Assembly: GCF_902833045.1 (NCBI RefSeq)
Contig: NZ_CADFDU010000013.1
Coordinates: 124,001-188,000 of the forward strand
Direction of reading: 5' to 3'
Source: Burkholderia sp. BCC0322
GTDB taxonomy: Bacteria; Pseudomonadota; Gammaproteobacteria; Burkholderiales; Burkholderiaceae
Length of the DNA stretch: 64,000 nt
Shown here: one piece after another, positions 44,514 to 53,092 of the stretch
How the letters are laid out: the number at the start of each line of letters is the position of its first letter
Position numbering within the stretch: position 1 is the first letter of the stretch
Made by a program: the position numbers and the translations under genes
The notes under the pieces: model-generated
What the model saw: the letters and a program-made list of their open reading frames with translations, nothing else
Told to the model about the DNA's origin: nothing
Database searches by the model: none

Positions 44514-44540
44514 TCTAGTGTAGATGGTGCCTACTCTAGA
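44514..44540 (-). promoter_or_regulatory. Inverted repeat upstream of ada
   Basis: TCTAGTGTAG and CTACTCTAGA form 10-bp arms (9 of 10 pairs) around a 7-base spacer, 15-42 bases before the ada start. It is a candidate Ada-controlled operator or dyad. Confidence 0.5.
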
Positions 44541-44626
44541 CATCGGCACGTGCCGTCGCGCCCTGAATCTTGCTCTGTGATTCGCCCCGGATAATCGGGG
44601 ACGCATCGACTAAAAATAGATTCGGC

Positions 44627-44660
44627 AAACCGCGCGCCGGCTGTTCCAGCGCGGTTTTCG
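44627..44660 (+). other. Stem-loop in the ada / VOC gap
   Basis: AAACCGCGC / GCGCGGTTT, nine perfect pairs around a 13-base loop, followed by TCG on the plus strand. It is preceded at 44585-44600 by CCCCG-ATAAT-CGGGG. It could be the terminator of a short transcript; no promoter is clear. Confidence 0.35.
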
Positions 44661-44736
44661 TCATCGTCCTGTCACCATTTTGCTGCACTGCGGATGCGAC
44701 AAATCGCCGTCCTGACGTTTTTTTGCATTCGGAATA

Positions 44737-44765
44737 TTGCGTCGCACCATCGCCGTGTGTATAGT
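44737..44765 (+). promoter_or_regulatory. Promoter of candidate small RNA
   Basis: TTGCGT and TATAGT with a 17-base spacer. The expected start is near 44772. Confidence 0.6.
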
Positions 44766-44771
44766 TGGAAC

Positions 44772-44838
44772 TGTCTCCTCCATGTCTCCTCCTGATATGG
44801 ATTAAGCCCGTTCCGCTCTGCGTGAACGGGCTTTTTTT
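44772..44838 (+). ncRNA. Candidate small RNA with two anti-Shine-Dalgarno motifs
   Basis: A ~67-nt transcript is predicted between a sigma-70 promoter (44737-44765) and a rho-independent terminator (44805-44838). The 5' part carries TCTCCTCC (44774-44781) and again TCTCCTCC (44785-44792), both complementary to ribosome-binding sites (GGAGGAGA). They are in a stretch expected to be single-stranded. No open reading frame of meaningful size is in it. This layout (5' C-rich seed loop plus terminator) is typical of Hfq-associated regulatory RNAs. Alternatively it could be the leader of the downstream VOC gene, but the strong terminator argues against that. Confidence 0.6.
44805..44838 (+). terminator. 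Terminator of the candidate small RNA
   Basis: AGCCCGTTC / GAACGGGCT, nine pairs around CGCTCTGCGT, followed by six to seven T residues. Confidence 0.9.
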
Positions 44839-44927
44839 CGTCCGTCGATTGTGCCGCGTTCCAGCCGGCGGCGCAGGCGCGATGCGTCTACACTCGATGC
44901 TCGTGGACCGCGAAGGAGTGCCTGCCC

Positions 44928-45341
44928 ATGAAACCGATCATCCGCGCGATCGATCACGTGGTACTGCGCGTGACGGACATGGCCGCGATGACGCGCTTTT
45001 ACTGCGATGTCGTCGGCTGCCATGTGGAAAAGGAGCAGCCCGATCTGGGCCTCGTGCAGCTGCGCGCCGGCGACGCGCTGATCGACCTGCTGTCGGTCGG
45101 CGGCCCGATCGACCGTCCCGACAGCGGCCCGCCCGGCACCGGACGCAATCTCGATCACCTGTGCCTGCGCGTCGAGCCGTTCGACCCCGACGCTTTGACC
45201 GCCCATTTCGCCGCACATGGCGCACGGCCGGGCGCGCCCGCGGAGCGCTACGGCGCCGGCGGCTACGGGCCGTCGATCTACCTGTTCGACCCGGAAGGCA
45301 ACATGCTCGAATTCAAGGGGCCGCCGGCCGCGATCGGCTGA
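44928..45341 (+). CDS. VOC-family (glyoxalase/dioxygenase superfamily) protein
   Basis: 137 residues. Vicinal-oxygen-chelate fold: IDHVVLRVTDMAAMTRFYCDVVG at the start supplies the first metal His, LDHLCLRVEPFD the second, and YLFDPEGNMLEFKG the terminal Glu. The metal-binding residues therefore appear complete. A single-domain protein of this size dimerises. The reaction is not predictable. A GAAGGAG ribosome site precedes the ATG. Confidence 0.88.
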   Translation: MKPIIRAIDHVVLRVTDMAAMTRFYCDVVGCHVEKEQPDLGLVQLRAGDALIDLLSVGGPIDRPDSGPPGTGRNLDHLCLRVEPFDPDALTAHFAAHGARPGAPAERYGAGGYGPSIYLFDPEGNMLEFKGPPAAIG

Positions 45342-45362
45342 ACGCAGCCGGCGCGCAGGCCG

Positions 45363-45917
45363 TCACGCGTCCGCGCGCGCCTTCAGCACCGTCCATTCGA
45401 CCGCCACCGGATCGTGGTCGGCGCTCGAGATCCACGCGGCGCCGTCCTGCACCGTGCATTGCAGGCGCATCGTGCGCTCCGCGAGTTTCCCGAGCGCGGC
45501 CGCGACACCGTCGTTCAGCGACAGCACCTGCACGTTGCGCAGCCGTTCGACCTTGCTGCGCACACCCTGCCACCAGATATCCGACGTCTTGCCGCCGTAT
45601 GCGATCACCGTGACCTGCCCGGCGCGGCCGGCCGCCTTCGAGATGCGCCGCTCGTCGGGCTGGCCGGCTTCGATCCAGACGTCGATCGCACCGGTCAGGT
45701 CCTTCTGCCACAGATCGGGTTCGTCGACGTCCGACAATCCCTTGCAGAATTCGAGCCGCTCGTGCGCGAACAGCGCGAACGCGACGATGCGCACCATCAT
45801 CCGGTCGTCGGTTTCCGACGGATGGCGCGCCACCGTCAGCGCGTGATCGGCGTAGTAATGCCGATCCATGTCGGCGATTTGAAGTTCGGCTTTGTAGATC
45901 GTGGATTTCAGCGCCAT
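45363..45917 (-). CDS. YaeQ-family protein
   Basis: 184 residues from the ATG at 45917 (MALKSTIYKAELQIADMDR). The conserved YaeQ blocks are YYADHALTVARHPSETDDRMMVRIVAFAL, DLWQKDLTGAIDVWIEAGQPDERRISKAAGRA in pattern, and VIAYGG. YaeQ has a PD-(D/E)XK-nuclease-like fold. Its role is unclear; it was once proposed as an RfaH-compensating factor. It converges with the VOC gene 21 bases away. Confidence 0.9.
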   Translation of the reverse strand: MALKSTIYKAELQIADMDRHYYADHALTVARHPSETDDRMMVRIVAFALFAHERLEFCKGLSDVDEPDLWQKDLTGAIDVWIEAGQPDERRISKAAGRAGQVTVIAYGGKTSDIWWQGVRSKVERLRNVQVLSLNDGVAAALGKLAERTMRLQCTVQDGAAWISSADHDPVAVEWTVLKARADA

Positions 45918-46106
45918 GCGGATACGGCCCGGGCGGGCATTCGGTTCGGTCGGGCCGTGATGATACCGAATGCGCGCCGTCCGGCGTGCGTCATGCGCCA
46001 CCCACAGCGCAACGGCCCGGCATGTGCCGGGCCGTGTTCGGTTCCCGCCGCCGGCTTATCGGGCCGGCGCGCTCGCGCGTCGTGTGACAGCGCGGTGAAT
46101 GGACGG

Positions 46107-46454
46107 TTACTGCTTGACGAAGCGCGAATCGGTCCAGAGGCCCTGCTGGTCGCTGTTGTCGGCACTGACGAACTGCACGTCGCCCTGGTCGACCGACACC
46201 ACGCGGAAGCGCTGGCCTTCCGGCACCGACAGGCAACGATAGTCGTCGAAGTATTGCTGTTTCGCCTGCGACTTGCCGTCACGCTCGTGACTCAGTACGG
46301 AGTCCAGATTGTCTTTCGACAGGCAGCCCCATGCGTTCTTCGTCAACTGGATTTCCTGCTTCGGCTTGACGGCCGAATCGCCACCGGCTTGGGCAATCGA
46401 CACCGCGCAACATGCGCCGACGAGGGCAAAGAGGATACCGGTACGCTTCATCAT
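46107..46454 (-). CDS. Small exported protein of unknown function
   Basis: 115 residues with a signal peptide (GILFALVGACCAVSIAQAGG, cleavage ~residue 24). The mature ~90 residues contain two Cys (WGCLSKDN and YRCLSVPE), possibly forming a disulfide, and no recognised domain. The start ATG has GGAG seven bases upstream. The family is not recognised by eye. Confidence 0.75.
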   Translation of the reverse strand: MMKRTGILFALVGACCAVSIAQAGGDSAVKPKQEIQLTKNAWGCLSKDNLDSVLSHERDGKSQAKQQYFDDYRCLSVPEGQRFRVVSVDQGDVQFVSADNSDQQGLWTDSRFVKQ

Positions 46455-46942
46455 GTTCTGTCTCCAGGCTTGCGGGCACCAGGCTTGGGTTAGCTATGTG
46501 TTTAAAGGTGATCGTGAACCCGCGTTTTTCACTTTAGAAGACCGGCAAGCGATATCAAGCACATTTGTTGTGCGACCGCAATAGCGGCGGATTGTCGCAC
46601 CCCGTGCGCAGCCCGTTTTTCGCACCCTGCGCAGGCACGACGACGCGCACCGCCCTGCGAACCGGCCCGCGCCGCCAGGCGGAAAGCGTTACGCAGCAAG
46701 ACTTTCATCAAAGTTACAATGCGGCGATTGAACGGTTTGGATAATCCATTTCGCTATCCGGATCATTTTGATGCGCTGCACATAAAGTCATCCGAAACGA
46801 TTCGACTTTACCGCAACGCGGAATCGCATTTACCTGACACAAGAAAAATGCCAGGTATAAGCAAATCCGTATTTATCCGTACTTCTCCGCATGTATTCAG
46901 CGCCCGCGGAAGCCCCGCCGCAAGCGCCTTTCGCCAGCGCGT
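46455..46942. other. AT-richer intergenic region upstream of the small exported protein
   Basis: 488 bases; the part 46700-46900 is distinctly less GC-rich than its surroundings. It holds an imperfect hairpin TACCTG..CA / TG..CAGGTA (46831-46857). No gene or terminator was recognised. The low GC suggests a remnant of acquired DNA or a promoter-rich leader. Confidence 0.45.
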
Positions 46943-47500
46943 TTACCCTGCCTTATTCGGGGTGGATTGCTGGCGCTCGAAATAATCGCGCTGAAAAATG
47001 CACATGCGATAAGCGTTGTGATACGCGCCGTTTCCGAAAAATTCTTCCTTCAATTCAGCCTCGTGCTGGAATCCGCATTTTTCGTATACATGAATCGCCG
47101 CCGCATTCGACGTATCGACGATCAGGTACAGCTTGCGCATGTTCAGCACCTTGAACGCATACTCGATCGCGAGGCGCGTCGCCTGCCCCGCATAGCCGCG
47201 CCCCTGGCATTGCGGCGCGATGATGATCTGGAACTCGCCGCGGCGATGGATGTAGTCGAGCTCGATCAGCTCGACGAGGCCGACCAGTTCGCCTTGCGCA
47301 TCGACCGCGACGAAACGGCGCTCGCGCTGGTCGTGCACGTGGCGGTCGTACAGTTGTGACAGCTCCGAGAAGGTTTCGTACGGCTCCTCGAACCAGTAGC
47401 GCATGATCTTTGCGTCGTTGTTCAGTTCGTGGACGAAGCGCAGGTCCTGGCGCTCCAGCGGCCGCAGTGCGAGCGTGTTGGTATCGTTCTGGAGTTGCAT
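46943..47500 (-). CDS. speG: Spermidine N1-acetyltransferase
   Basis: 185 residues from the ATG at 47500, the codon seven bases after AAGGA. The ATG two codons upstream (47506) is only one base from it. GNAT fold with SpeG signatures: [31 protein letters not shown] in pattern, [23 protein letters not shown] (acetyl-CoA motif), [22 protein letters not shown] and AYRMCIFQ. It acetylates spermidine or spermine at high polyamine levels. Confidence 0.92.
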   Translation of the reverse strand: MQLQNDTNTLALRPLERQDLRFVHELNNDAKIMRYWFEEPYETFSELSQLYDRHVHDQRERRFVAVDAQGELVGLVELIELDYIHRRGEFQIIIAPQCQGRGYAGQATRLAIEYAFKVLNMRKLYLIVDTSNAAAIHVYEKCGFQHEAELKEEFFGNGAYHNAYRMCIFQRDYFERQQSTPNKAG

Positions 47501-47638
47501 GTTCATGTCCTTTTTGATGCCGGCGCACGTGCGGCAAGGCCGCATCCGGGCCTGTCCTGCACTGTAAGAAATTGAACGCGGGCGAAGTTCAGAGCCTAGA
47601 ATGTGAGCAAGGGTTCCTGCCACCGCAAGGAGGCTATC

Positions 47639-47809
47639 GTGTTCGAGCAAGTTATCCTCGGAATTTTCCTCGTGCTGCCGCTCGTCATCGTGGCGGCGCT
47701 GTTTTCCGACGAACTTTGGCAGGAACATCGGCGCCAGCATCCGCGCGACGAAAACGCACCGCACATCGACTGGAAGCATCCGTGGCGCCGCGTGCGACGC
47801 GAGCATTGA
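47639..47809 (+). CDS. Small membrane protein, unknown function
   Basis: 56 residues from a GTG at 47639 with an ideal AAGGAGG site five bases upstream. The N-terminal half is one hydrophobic helix ([18 protein letters not shown]). The C-terminal half is charged and basic with Trp residues ([27 protein letters not shown]). It is probably a single-pass membrane microprotein. No family is recognised. Confidence 0.65.
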   Translation: MFEQVILGIFLVLPLVIVAALFSDELWQEHRRQHPRDENAPHIDWKHPWRRVRREH

Positions 47810-47970
47810 GTCGATCGCCGTTCATCCGCGGGGCGGGGCGCGCCGGCCTGGCCGCCCCGGCATGCGAGCGCGTCACGCGCCCCGCGACGTGCCCCGTCAA
47901 GCACCCGAATTCCGCCTCGATCCGAATACCGCTCAAGCCGCCCAACCCGCTCACTCCGCGAGATGCCGCC

Positions 47971-48219
47971 GTGAACGACCAGCCCGCCCCGCCTCCGCAC
48001 GACATTCCCAACGAAACGATCGACCTGCAGATCGCCGACGTGCTGGCAGCCGTCCGCTACCCGGCCAACAAGGACGCGATCGTCGATGCCGCGCGCGACG
48101 CCGGCGCCAGCAACGAAGTGCTGTCGATGCTCGACGGCCTTCCCGAACAGGACTACGCGGACGTCAACGCCGTCACGCAGTGGGTCGCCGGCAACTTCGG
48201 TCCGGGCCTCGGGGTTTGA
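47971..48219 (+). CDS. DUF2795 protein
   Basis: 82 residues from a GTG at 47971. The core LQIADVLAAVRYPANKDAIVDAARDAGASNEVLSMLDGLP matches DUF2795, a short helical domain in small proteins of unknown function. The start is the only plausible one after the proline-rich leader. It has no signal peptide. It lies near the GGDEF gene but with its own leader. Confidence 0.8.
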   Translation: MNDQPAPPPHDIPNETIDLQIADVLAAVRYPANKDAIVDAARDAGASNEVLSMLDGLPEQDYADVNAVTQWVAGNFGPGLGV

Positions 48220-48328
48220 GCGCGTATCCATAACGCGATAGCATCAGGCCGCACCGGTCGCGTAGCGGCTGGCTGCCTGTCGTCCGGCGCGAGACCGGGC
48301 GTTTTCGCCTACGTGCCCGGGGAACTCC

Positions 48329-49687
48329 ATGGAAGGCATCCTGATCCAGCACACGACGCGCCGTCAGCTCTGGTTCGGCGCACTGACGGCACTCGTCATC
48401 GTGCTCGCGCTCGGGATCGCCGCGCCGCACGCGAACGTCGCGCTGCCGGCCGTCGAGCCGTTCATGCCGATGTGCGCGCTCACCGTGTTCACCACCGCGA
48501 GCATCGCGGCGTTCTTTCTCGGCGCGCAGTTCACCGTGACGCGCCAGCCGGTGCTCGGCGCGCTCGGCGGCGCCTACGCGTTCACCGCGCTCGCCGTCGC
48601 ATTGCAACTGCTCACCTTTCCCGGCGTGTTCGCGCCGCACGGGCTGTTCGGTGCGCAACCGCAAAGCGCCGCGTGGATGTGGATCTTCTGGCATGCCGGC
48701 TTCCCGGCTTTCGTGATGGTTGCGCTGCTCGCGCGCGAGCGGCTGGCGCGCGCACCGATCGGCGCGCAGCAGACACGCTGGTGGACGCTCGCGCTGATCG
48801 GCGGGCCGGCTGTCGTCGCCGGGCTGCTCTGCCTGTTCGCGCTGAACGTGTCGCTGCCGCCCGCGTTTCATCCGCCGGGCGACGCGGCCGTGCTGCCCGT
48901 CAACGCGGTCGCGCTGGTCGTGTGGCTGCTCAACGCGCTGGCGCTCGTTGCCGTGCTGGCCACCGGCCGGCTGCGCACGACGCTCGACCTGTGGCTCGCG
49001 ATCGCGGTGCTCGCGTGCCTCACCGATACGACGCTGAACCTGATGAGCACCAACCGCTTCACGGTCGGCTGGTATCTCGCGCGCGTGTTCAGCATGTTCA
49101 CGCCGGGCGTGCTCGTGTGCGTGCTCGCGTGGGAAGTGACGAAGCTGTACCAGCAGCTGTTCGAGGCGCACGCGACGCTGATTCGTTCGTCCGCGCGTGA
49201 CGGCCTGACGGGCGCGTTCAACCGCAGCCACTTCAACGATCATTTCCACATGCTGTTCCTGCAGGCGCGGCGGCAAGGCGAACCGCTGTCGCTGCTGATG
49301 GTCGACGTCGACCACTTCAAGGCATACAACGATGCGTTCGGTCACGTGAAGGGTGACGCATGCCTGATCGCGGTCGCGAATGCGCTGGCCGGCGCGGTGC
49401 GGCGGCCGGCGGACATCGTCGCGCGCTATGGCGGCGAGGAGTTCGCGATCGTGCTGCCGAACACGGGCGCGCGCGGCGCGCGGGTGGTCGCCGAGGAAGC
49501 GCGCGAAGCGGTGCTGCGGCTCGATCTCGCGATGCCGGCGTCGCCTGCCGGGCGCGTGAGCGTGAGCGTCGGCTGCGCGACCGTGTCGGCCGACGATCTG
49601 TCGACACCCGATGCGTTGATCGAAGCCGCCGATGCCGCGCTGTATCGTGCGAAGGATACGGGGCGAAACAGGGTCGTCACCGCCTGA
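48329..49687 (+). CDS. Diguanylate cyclase with N-terminal membrane sensor
   Basis: 452 residues. The first ~280 form about eight transmembrane helices resembling the MASE4-type sensor domain. The C-terminal ~165 form a GGDEF domain with ARDGLTGAFNRSHFNDHF, VDVDHFKAYNDAFGHVKGDACL and the active-site RYGGEEFAIVLPNTG (GGEEF, catalytically competent). No RxxD inhibitory site was recognised near it. It makes cyclic di-GMP at the inner membrane. Confidence 0.92.
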   Translation: MEGILIQHTTRRQLWFGALTALVIVLALGIAAPHANVALPAVEPFMPMCALTVFTTASIAAFFLGAQFTVTRQPVLGALGGAYAFTALAVALQLLTFPGVFAPHGLFGAQPQSAAWMWIFWHAGFPAFVMVALLARERLARAPIGAQQTRWWTLALIGGPAVVAGLLCLFALNVSLPPAFHPPGDAAVLPVNAVALVVWLLNALALVAVLATGRLRTTLDLWLAIAVLACLTDTTLNLMSTNRFTVGWYLARVFSMFTPGVLVCVLAWEVTKLYQQLFEAHATLIRSSARDGLTGAFNRSHFNDHFHMLFLQARRQGEPLSLLMVDVDHFKAYNDAFGHVKGDACLIAVANALAGAVRRPADIVARYGGEEFAIVLPNTGARGARVVAEEAREAVLRLDLAMPASPAGRVSVSVGCATVSADDLSTPDALIEAADAALYRAKDTGRNRVVTA

Positions 49688-49837
49688 AAACGTCTGCTGT
49701 TTGGCTATTTGTTACGGTCATTGTGACCGGAATAATCCGCCGTTACGGATTGCGGAGCAGGGAAACGATCGCTTACAGCCGGTGTTGCGGGCGCTCGCTA
49801 TGCTGGGTTTCACATTGAACCCGAGCAGGTGGACGCG

Positions 49838-49957
49838 ATGAAGAAAACCCTTTTGCTGATTGCCAGCGTCGCCGTGCTATTGAGCGGCTGTATCGTGGTG
49901 CCGGACGGCGGGTACTACGGTGGTGGCGGGTATTACCATCACCATCATTGGGATTGA
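49838..49957 (+). CDS. 39-residue lipoprotein with Gly/Tyr/His tail
   Basis: A small gene that is easily missed. MKKTLLLIASVAVLLSGC is a textbook lipoprotein signal with the lipobox LSGC (Cys18). The mature 22 residues end in GGGGYYHHHHWD. GC-rich upstream AGGTGG serves as the ribosome site. The His-run tail might bind metal; this is inference. A dyad CGGTCA-TTG-TGACCG (49715-49729) is upstream. Confidence 0.65.
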   Translation: MKKTLLLIASVAVLLSGCIVVPDGGYYGGGGYYHHHHWD

Positions 49958-50001
49958 GGCGGATGGGGTCCGGACGAGTCGAGCCGGACCCGCTCACGCG
50001 A

Positions 50002-50697
50002 TCAGGCCGGCGTGGTCAGCTCGGCATGCAGCAGAAATATCTGTAGCGCTGCCCGCGTTTCGTAGTGGAGACGCTCGAGGCGCGCATCCTTTTCAGCGTC
50101 TTCGATCAGATTGCGCACGTCATCGAACTGGTAGGGCTCGCCCAGCAGTTCGGCCATGTCGATCTGGAAGTACGTGCACTCGCCGTACGGCCGCTTGCCG
50201 TCGATGTAGGACAGCGGCCAGAAGTCATCCATCTCCAGCACCGCGTCGATCGAGTAATCGTCGAGCGTTCTCCAGATGGTCCCCTGCAGGATAGCGAGAT
50301 GTTCGGCGCGAAATTCGAAACGCCCCGACGCGTCGACACCACTTTCCGGGTAATCGAACGCATCGCGCAATTCCGCCGGGATCATGTATTGTCCCGGCGC
50401 CAACTCGCCCGCGACCGTGACGAATTCGGATATGACGTGGCCGAGTTCTGCCAGCGTGCGAATGGCCATCGCGTCATCGTCGGTTTCGAGGATCGCCTTG
50501 GCCAGATCGACTGTGGCACCGTCTCCCGTCAGCGGCTGCTCGGGAACGATGGCCGGTGCGCCCGATTCGACTGGCAGCCACCCGACGCGCAGCTTTCTCA
50601 TCAATGCGACGTGACGGGGCGCCAGGTCGGGATACGGCGCGTCGTCGGCAAAGACGGCGCGAAGAATGGCGTTGCGATCAGTCGGATGGGTTGGCAT
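50002..50697 (-). CDS. Hypothetical cytoplasmic protein
   Basis: 231 residues from the ATG at 50697 (MPTHPTDRNAILRAVF); a further ATG at 50751 is less likely. No signal peptide or membrane segment. The sequence is acidic and mixed alpha/beta, with VGWLPVESGAPAIVPEQPL, YMIPAELRDAFDYPESGVDASG and GKRPYGECTYFQIDMAELL. The family is not recognised. It lies beyond the mnmE end, transcribed in the same direction. Confidence 0.65.
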   Translation of the reverse strand: MPTHPTDRNAILRAVFADDAPYPDLAPRHVALMRKLRVGWLPVESGAPAIVPEQPLTGDGATVDLAKAILETDDDAMAIRTLAELGHVISEFVTVAGELAPGQYMIPAELRDAFDYPESGVDASGRFEFRAEHLAILQGTIWRTLDDYSIDAVLEMDDFWPLSYIDGKRPYGECTYFQIDMAELLGEPYQFDDVRNLIEDAEKDARLERLHYETRAALQIFLLHAELTTPA

Positions 50698-50813
50698 TGG
50701 AGCCCTCGGCGTAATGCGCACGGCCAGCGTCGGCAGCGCGACGGGATTCAACTTCGGCAGACGTCAGCGATTGGCGCGCGACGAAGGACTGTCGAATTTC
50801 AAATGCGCGGGAC

Positions 50814-52208
50814 TTACTTCCCGATACAAAACCTGCTGAAAATCACCCCCAGCAGATCATCCGAAGTGAACTCCCCGGTAATCGCATTGAGCTGCTCCTG
50901 CGCAAGCCGAAGCTCCTCGGCAAACAGATCCAACGACTGCGCCCTTTGCTCCGCATGATCTGCGGCCTGCGCCAGATGCTCCTGCGCGGCCCGCAACGCG
51001 ATCAGATGCCGTTCGCGCGCGAGATACACGCCTTCGGCCCCCGCCTGCCACCCCGCGATCCGCAGCAACTCCGCACGCAGCATGTCGATCCCGTCGCCGC
51101 GCTTCGCCGACAGATGCACCTCCGTCAGATCGCCTTCCGCGGCCGGATGTTCGACGCAAGCCGGCACGCCGGTCAGATCCGTCTTGTTCAGCACGCGCAC
51201 CACCGGCACGCCGCCCGGAAACCGCGCCGCGATCGTCTCGTCGTCCGCCGTCATCCCCGTGCGTGAATCGAGCAAATGCAGCACGACGTCCGCGCGCTCG
51301 ATCTCGCTCCACGTGCGTGCGATACCGATCCGCTCGACTTCATCCTCCGTCTCGCGCAACCCGGCCGTATCGATGATGTGCAGCGGAATCCCTTCGACCT
51401 GGATCGTCTGCGCGACCTTGTCGCGCGTCGTGCCCGCGATCGGCGTGACGATCGCCAGTTCCGCGCCGGCCAGCGCATTCAGCAACGACGACTTGCCGAC
51501 GTTCGGCTGCCCCGCGAGCACGACCGACAGCCCTTCGCGCAGCAACGCCCCCTGGCGCGCGTCGCCCAGCACGTGCGCGAGCTGCGCGCGAATCTTCGCG
51601 AGCTTGCCACGCGCGTCGGCCGCTTCGAGAAAATCGATCTCTTCTTCCGGAAAATCGAGCGTCGCCTCGACCAGCATCCGCAGCGTGATCACGTCGTCGA
51701 CGAGCGCATGGATCTGCCGCGAGAACGCGCCATCGAGCGAACGCCCGGCCGAACGCGCGGCGGCTTCGGTGCTCGCCTCGATCAGGTCGGCAACGGCCTC
51801 GGCCTGCGCGAGATCGAGCTTGTCGTTCAGGAACGCGCGTCGCGTGAATTCACCGGGCTCCGCGAGCCGCAGCCCGAAACCGCGCCCTGCATCGAGGCAG
51901 CGCTGCAGCAGCAGCTGCATCACGATCGGCCCGCCGTGCCCCTGCAGCTCGAGCACGTGCTCGCCGGTGTACGAATGCGGCGCCGGGAAGTACAGCGCGA
52001 TTCCGCGGTCGAGCGGCGCGCCGTGCTCGTCGAGGAACGGCACGTAGCTCGCGTGGCGCGGTGCGAGCTTCTGCCCGCACAACGCGTCGATCAGCGGCAA
52101 CGCGGCCGCCTCGCCACCGCGCCCGAACGACACGCGGACGACCCCGATGCCCCCCCGGCCGGCAGCGGTGGCAATGGCGACGATCGGATCGGAATCGGTA
52201 GCGAGCAT
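50814..52208 (-). CDS. mnmE: tRNA modification GTPase MnmE
   Basis: 464 residues from the ATG at 52208 ([20 protein letters not shown]). The N-terminal formyl-THF-binding domain, the helical domain, the inserted G domain (P-loop [36 protein letters not shown]) and the C-terminal zinc-less CIGK motif are all visible. With MnmG it makes 5-carboxymethylaminomethyl-U34 in tRNAs. It is the classical neighbour of yidC-yidD-rnpA-rpmH upstream of the origin; here an XRE-type gene is inserted between. Confidence 0.97.
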   Translation of the reverse strand: MLATDSDPIVAIATAAGRGGIGVVRVSFGRGGEAAALPLIDALCGQKLAPRHASYVPFLDEHGAPLDRGIALYFPAPHSYTGEHVLELQGHGGPIVMQLLLQRCLDAGRGFGLRLAEPGEFTRRAFLNDKLDLAQAEAVADLIEASTEAAARSAGRSLDGAFSRQIHALVDDVITLRMLVEATLDFPEEEIDFLEAADARGKLAKIRAQLAHVLGDARQGALLREGLSVVLAGQPNVGKSSLLNALAGAELAIVTPIAGTTRDKVAQTIQVEGIPLHIIDTAGLRETEDEVERIGIARTWSEIERADVVLHLLDSRTGMTADDETIAARFPGGVPVVRVLNKTDLTGVPACVEHPAAEGDLTEVHLSAKRGDGIDMLRAELLRIAGWQAGAEGVYLARERHLIALRAAQEHLAQAADHAEQRAQSLDLFAEELRLAQEQLNAITGEFTSDDLLGVIFSRFCIGK

Positions 52209-52553
52209 GGGAATCGGATGAATGGGATGAATCGGGTGATCGGTGAATATGGTGCGCCCGCGCAACAGGTCGGGCATCGGAACGCCGGCATTGTAGCGTG
52301 CCGGCTCGCACGTCACCGGCCGCCGCGCAGGATTCGGACACGCTCGAATTTATCCCGCTGGGGATAAGCCGAGTATCATCCCGGCGCAATGTCACAGCCA
52401 CCGTTTCGGACGAGTATGCCTGCTGGAGCGGCCCAATGCTATGGCCCTCAATTCCGCCACGCACCTCGGTCAAGACCGGGATTCGTCCGAACGAGATACG
52501 TTTATCCCGAATGGTTGTCTGAAATGCGGCGGTGGAATTGCACAATCTCCCCC

Positions 52554-52985
52554 ATGCCGACATCCGAAGAAAAAGCCGCGTTCTCGGAACGCCTGAAATT
52601 CGCCCTGCGGCGCAGCCCGGAGAAGATCGCGGGTGCGACGGAGCTGGCGAACCGATTCAATCTGCGCCATCGCGGAGCGCAGCCCGTTTCGCCGCAAACC
52701 GCGCATAAATGGCTGACGGGCCGCACGATCCCGACGTCGGACAAACTCGCCACGCTCGCCGAATGGCTGCGCGTCGAGGTCCACTGGCTGCACTACGGCC
52801 CGTCGCCGAGCGTGATCGAACGCCCGACGCCGCAACCGCTGCCGCGCGACGAGCGCTATCCGCTGACGCCCGAGACGATCGAACTCGCGTCGAAGATCGA
52901 AGCGCTAGCGCCGCATCATCGCTACCTCGTGCAGGAACTGGTCGAGCAGTTCTACGGCGACGCGGGCGAATCGAAGAAGGGCTGA
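52554..52985 (+). CDS. XRE/Cro-type phage-repressor-like DNA-binding protein
   Basis: 143 residues from the ATG at 52554 (alternative ATG at 52524). The N-terminal ~80 residues form a helix-turn-helix of the cro/cI type (KIAGATELANRFNLRHRGAQ, then PVSPQTAHKWLTGRTIPTSD). The C-terminal half is Pro/Ala-rich then helical (YRYLVQELVEQF-like: HRYLVQELVEQFYGD). No peptidase domain is present. It reads opposite to its neighbours and interrupts the mnmE-yidC order; it is a candidate late-acquired regulator. Confidence 0.8.
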   Translation: MPTSEEKAAFSERLKFALRRSPEKIAGATELANRFNLRHRGAQPVSPQTAHKWLTGRTIPTSDKLATLAEWLRVEVHWLHYGPSPSVIERPTPQPLPRDERYPLTPETIELASKIEALAPHHRYLVQELVEQFYGDAGESKKG

Positions 52986-53012
52986 GCCCGCACCACCGGA
53001 TCCGCACAAAGC

Positions 53013-53048
53013 AAAAAGCCGCATGGGCGAACCATGCGGCTTTTTTTC
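53013..53048. terminator. Bidirectional terminator between XRE gene and yidC
   Basis: AAAAAGCCGCATG / CATGCGGCTTTTT, 13 perfect pairs with a seven-base loop, flanked by A and T runs. It closes the two convergent transcripts. Confidence 0.92.
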
Positions 53049-53092
53049 GTGCGTCGCGGGGCGAACGCGCCGCCCCGTGCGAGCAACGGGCG

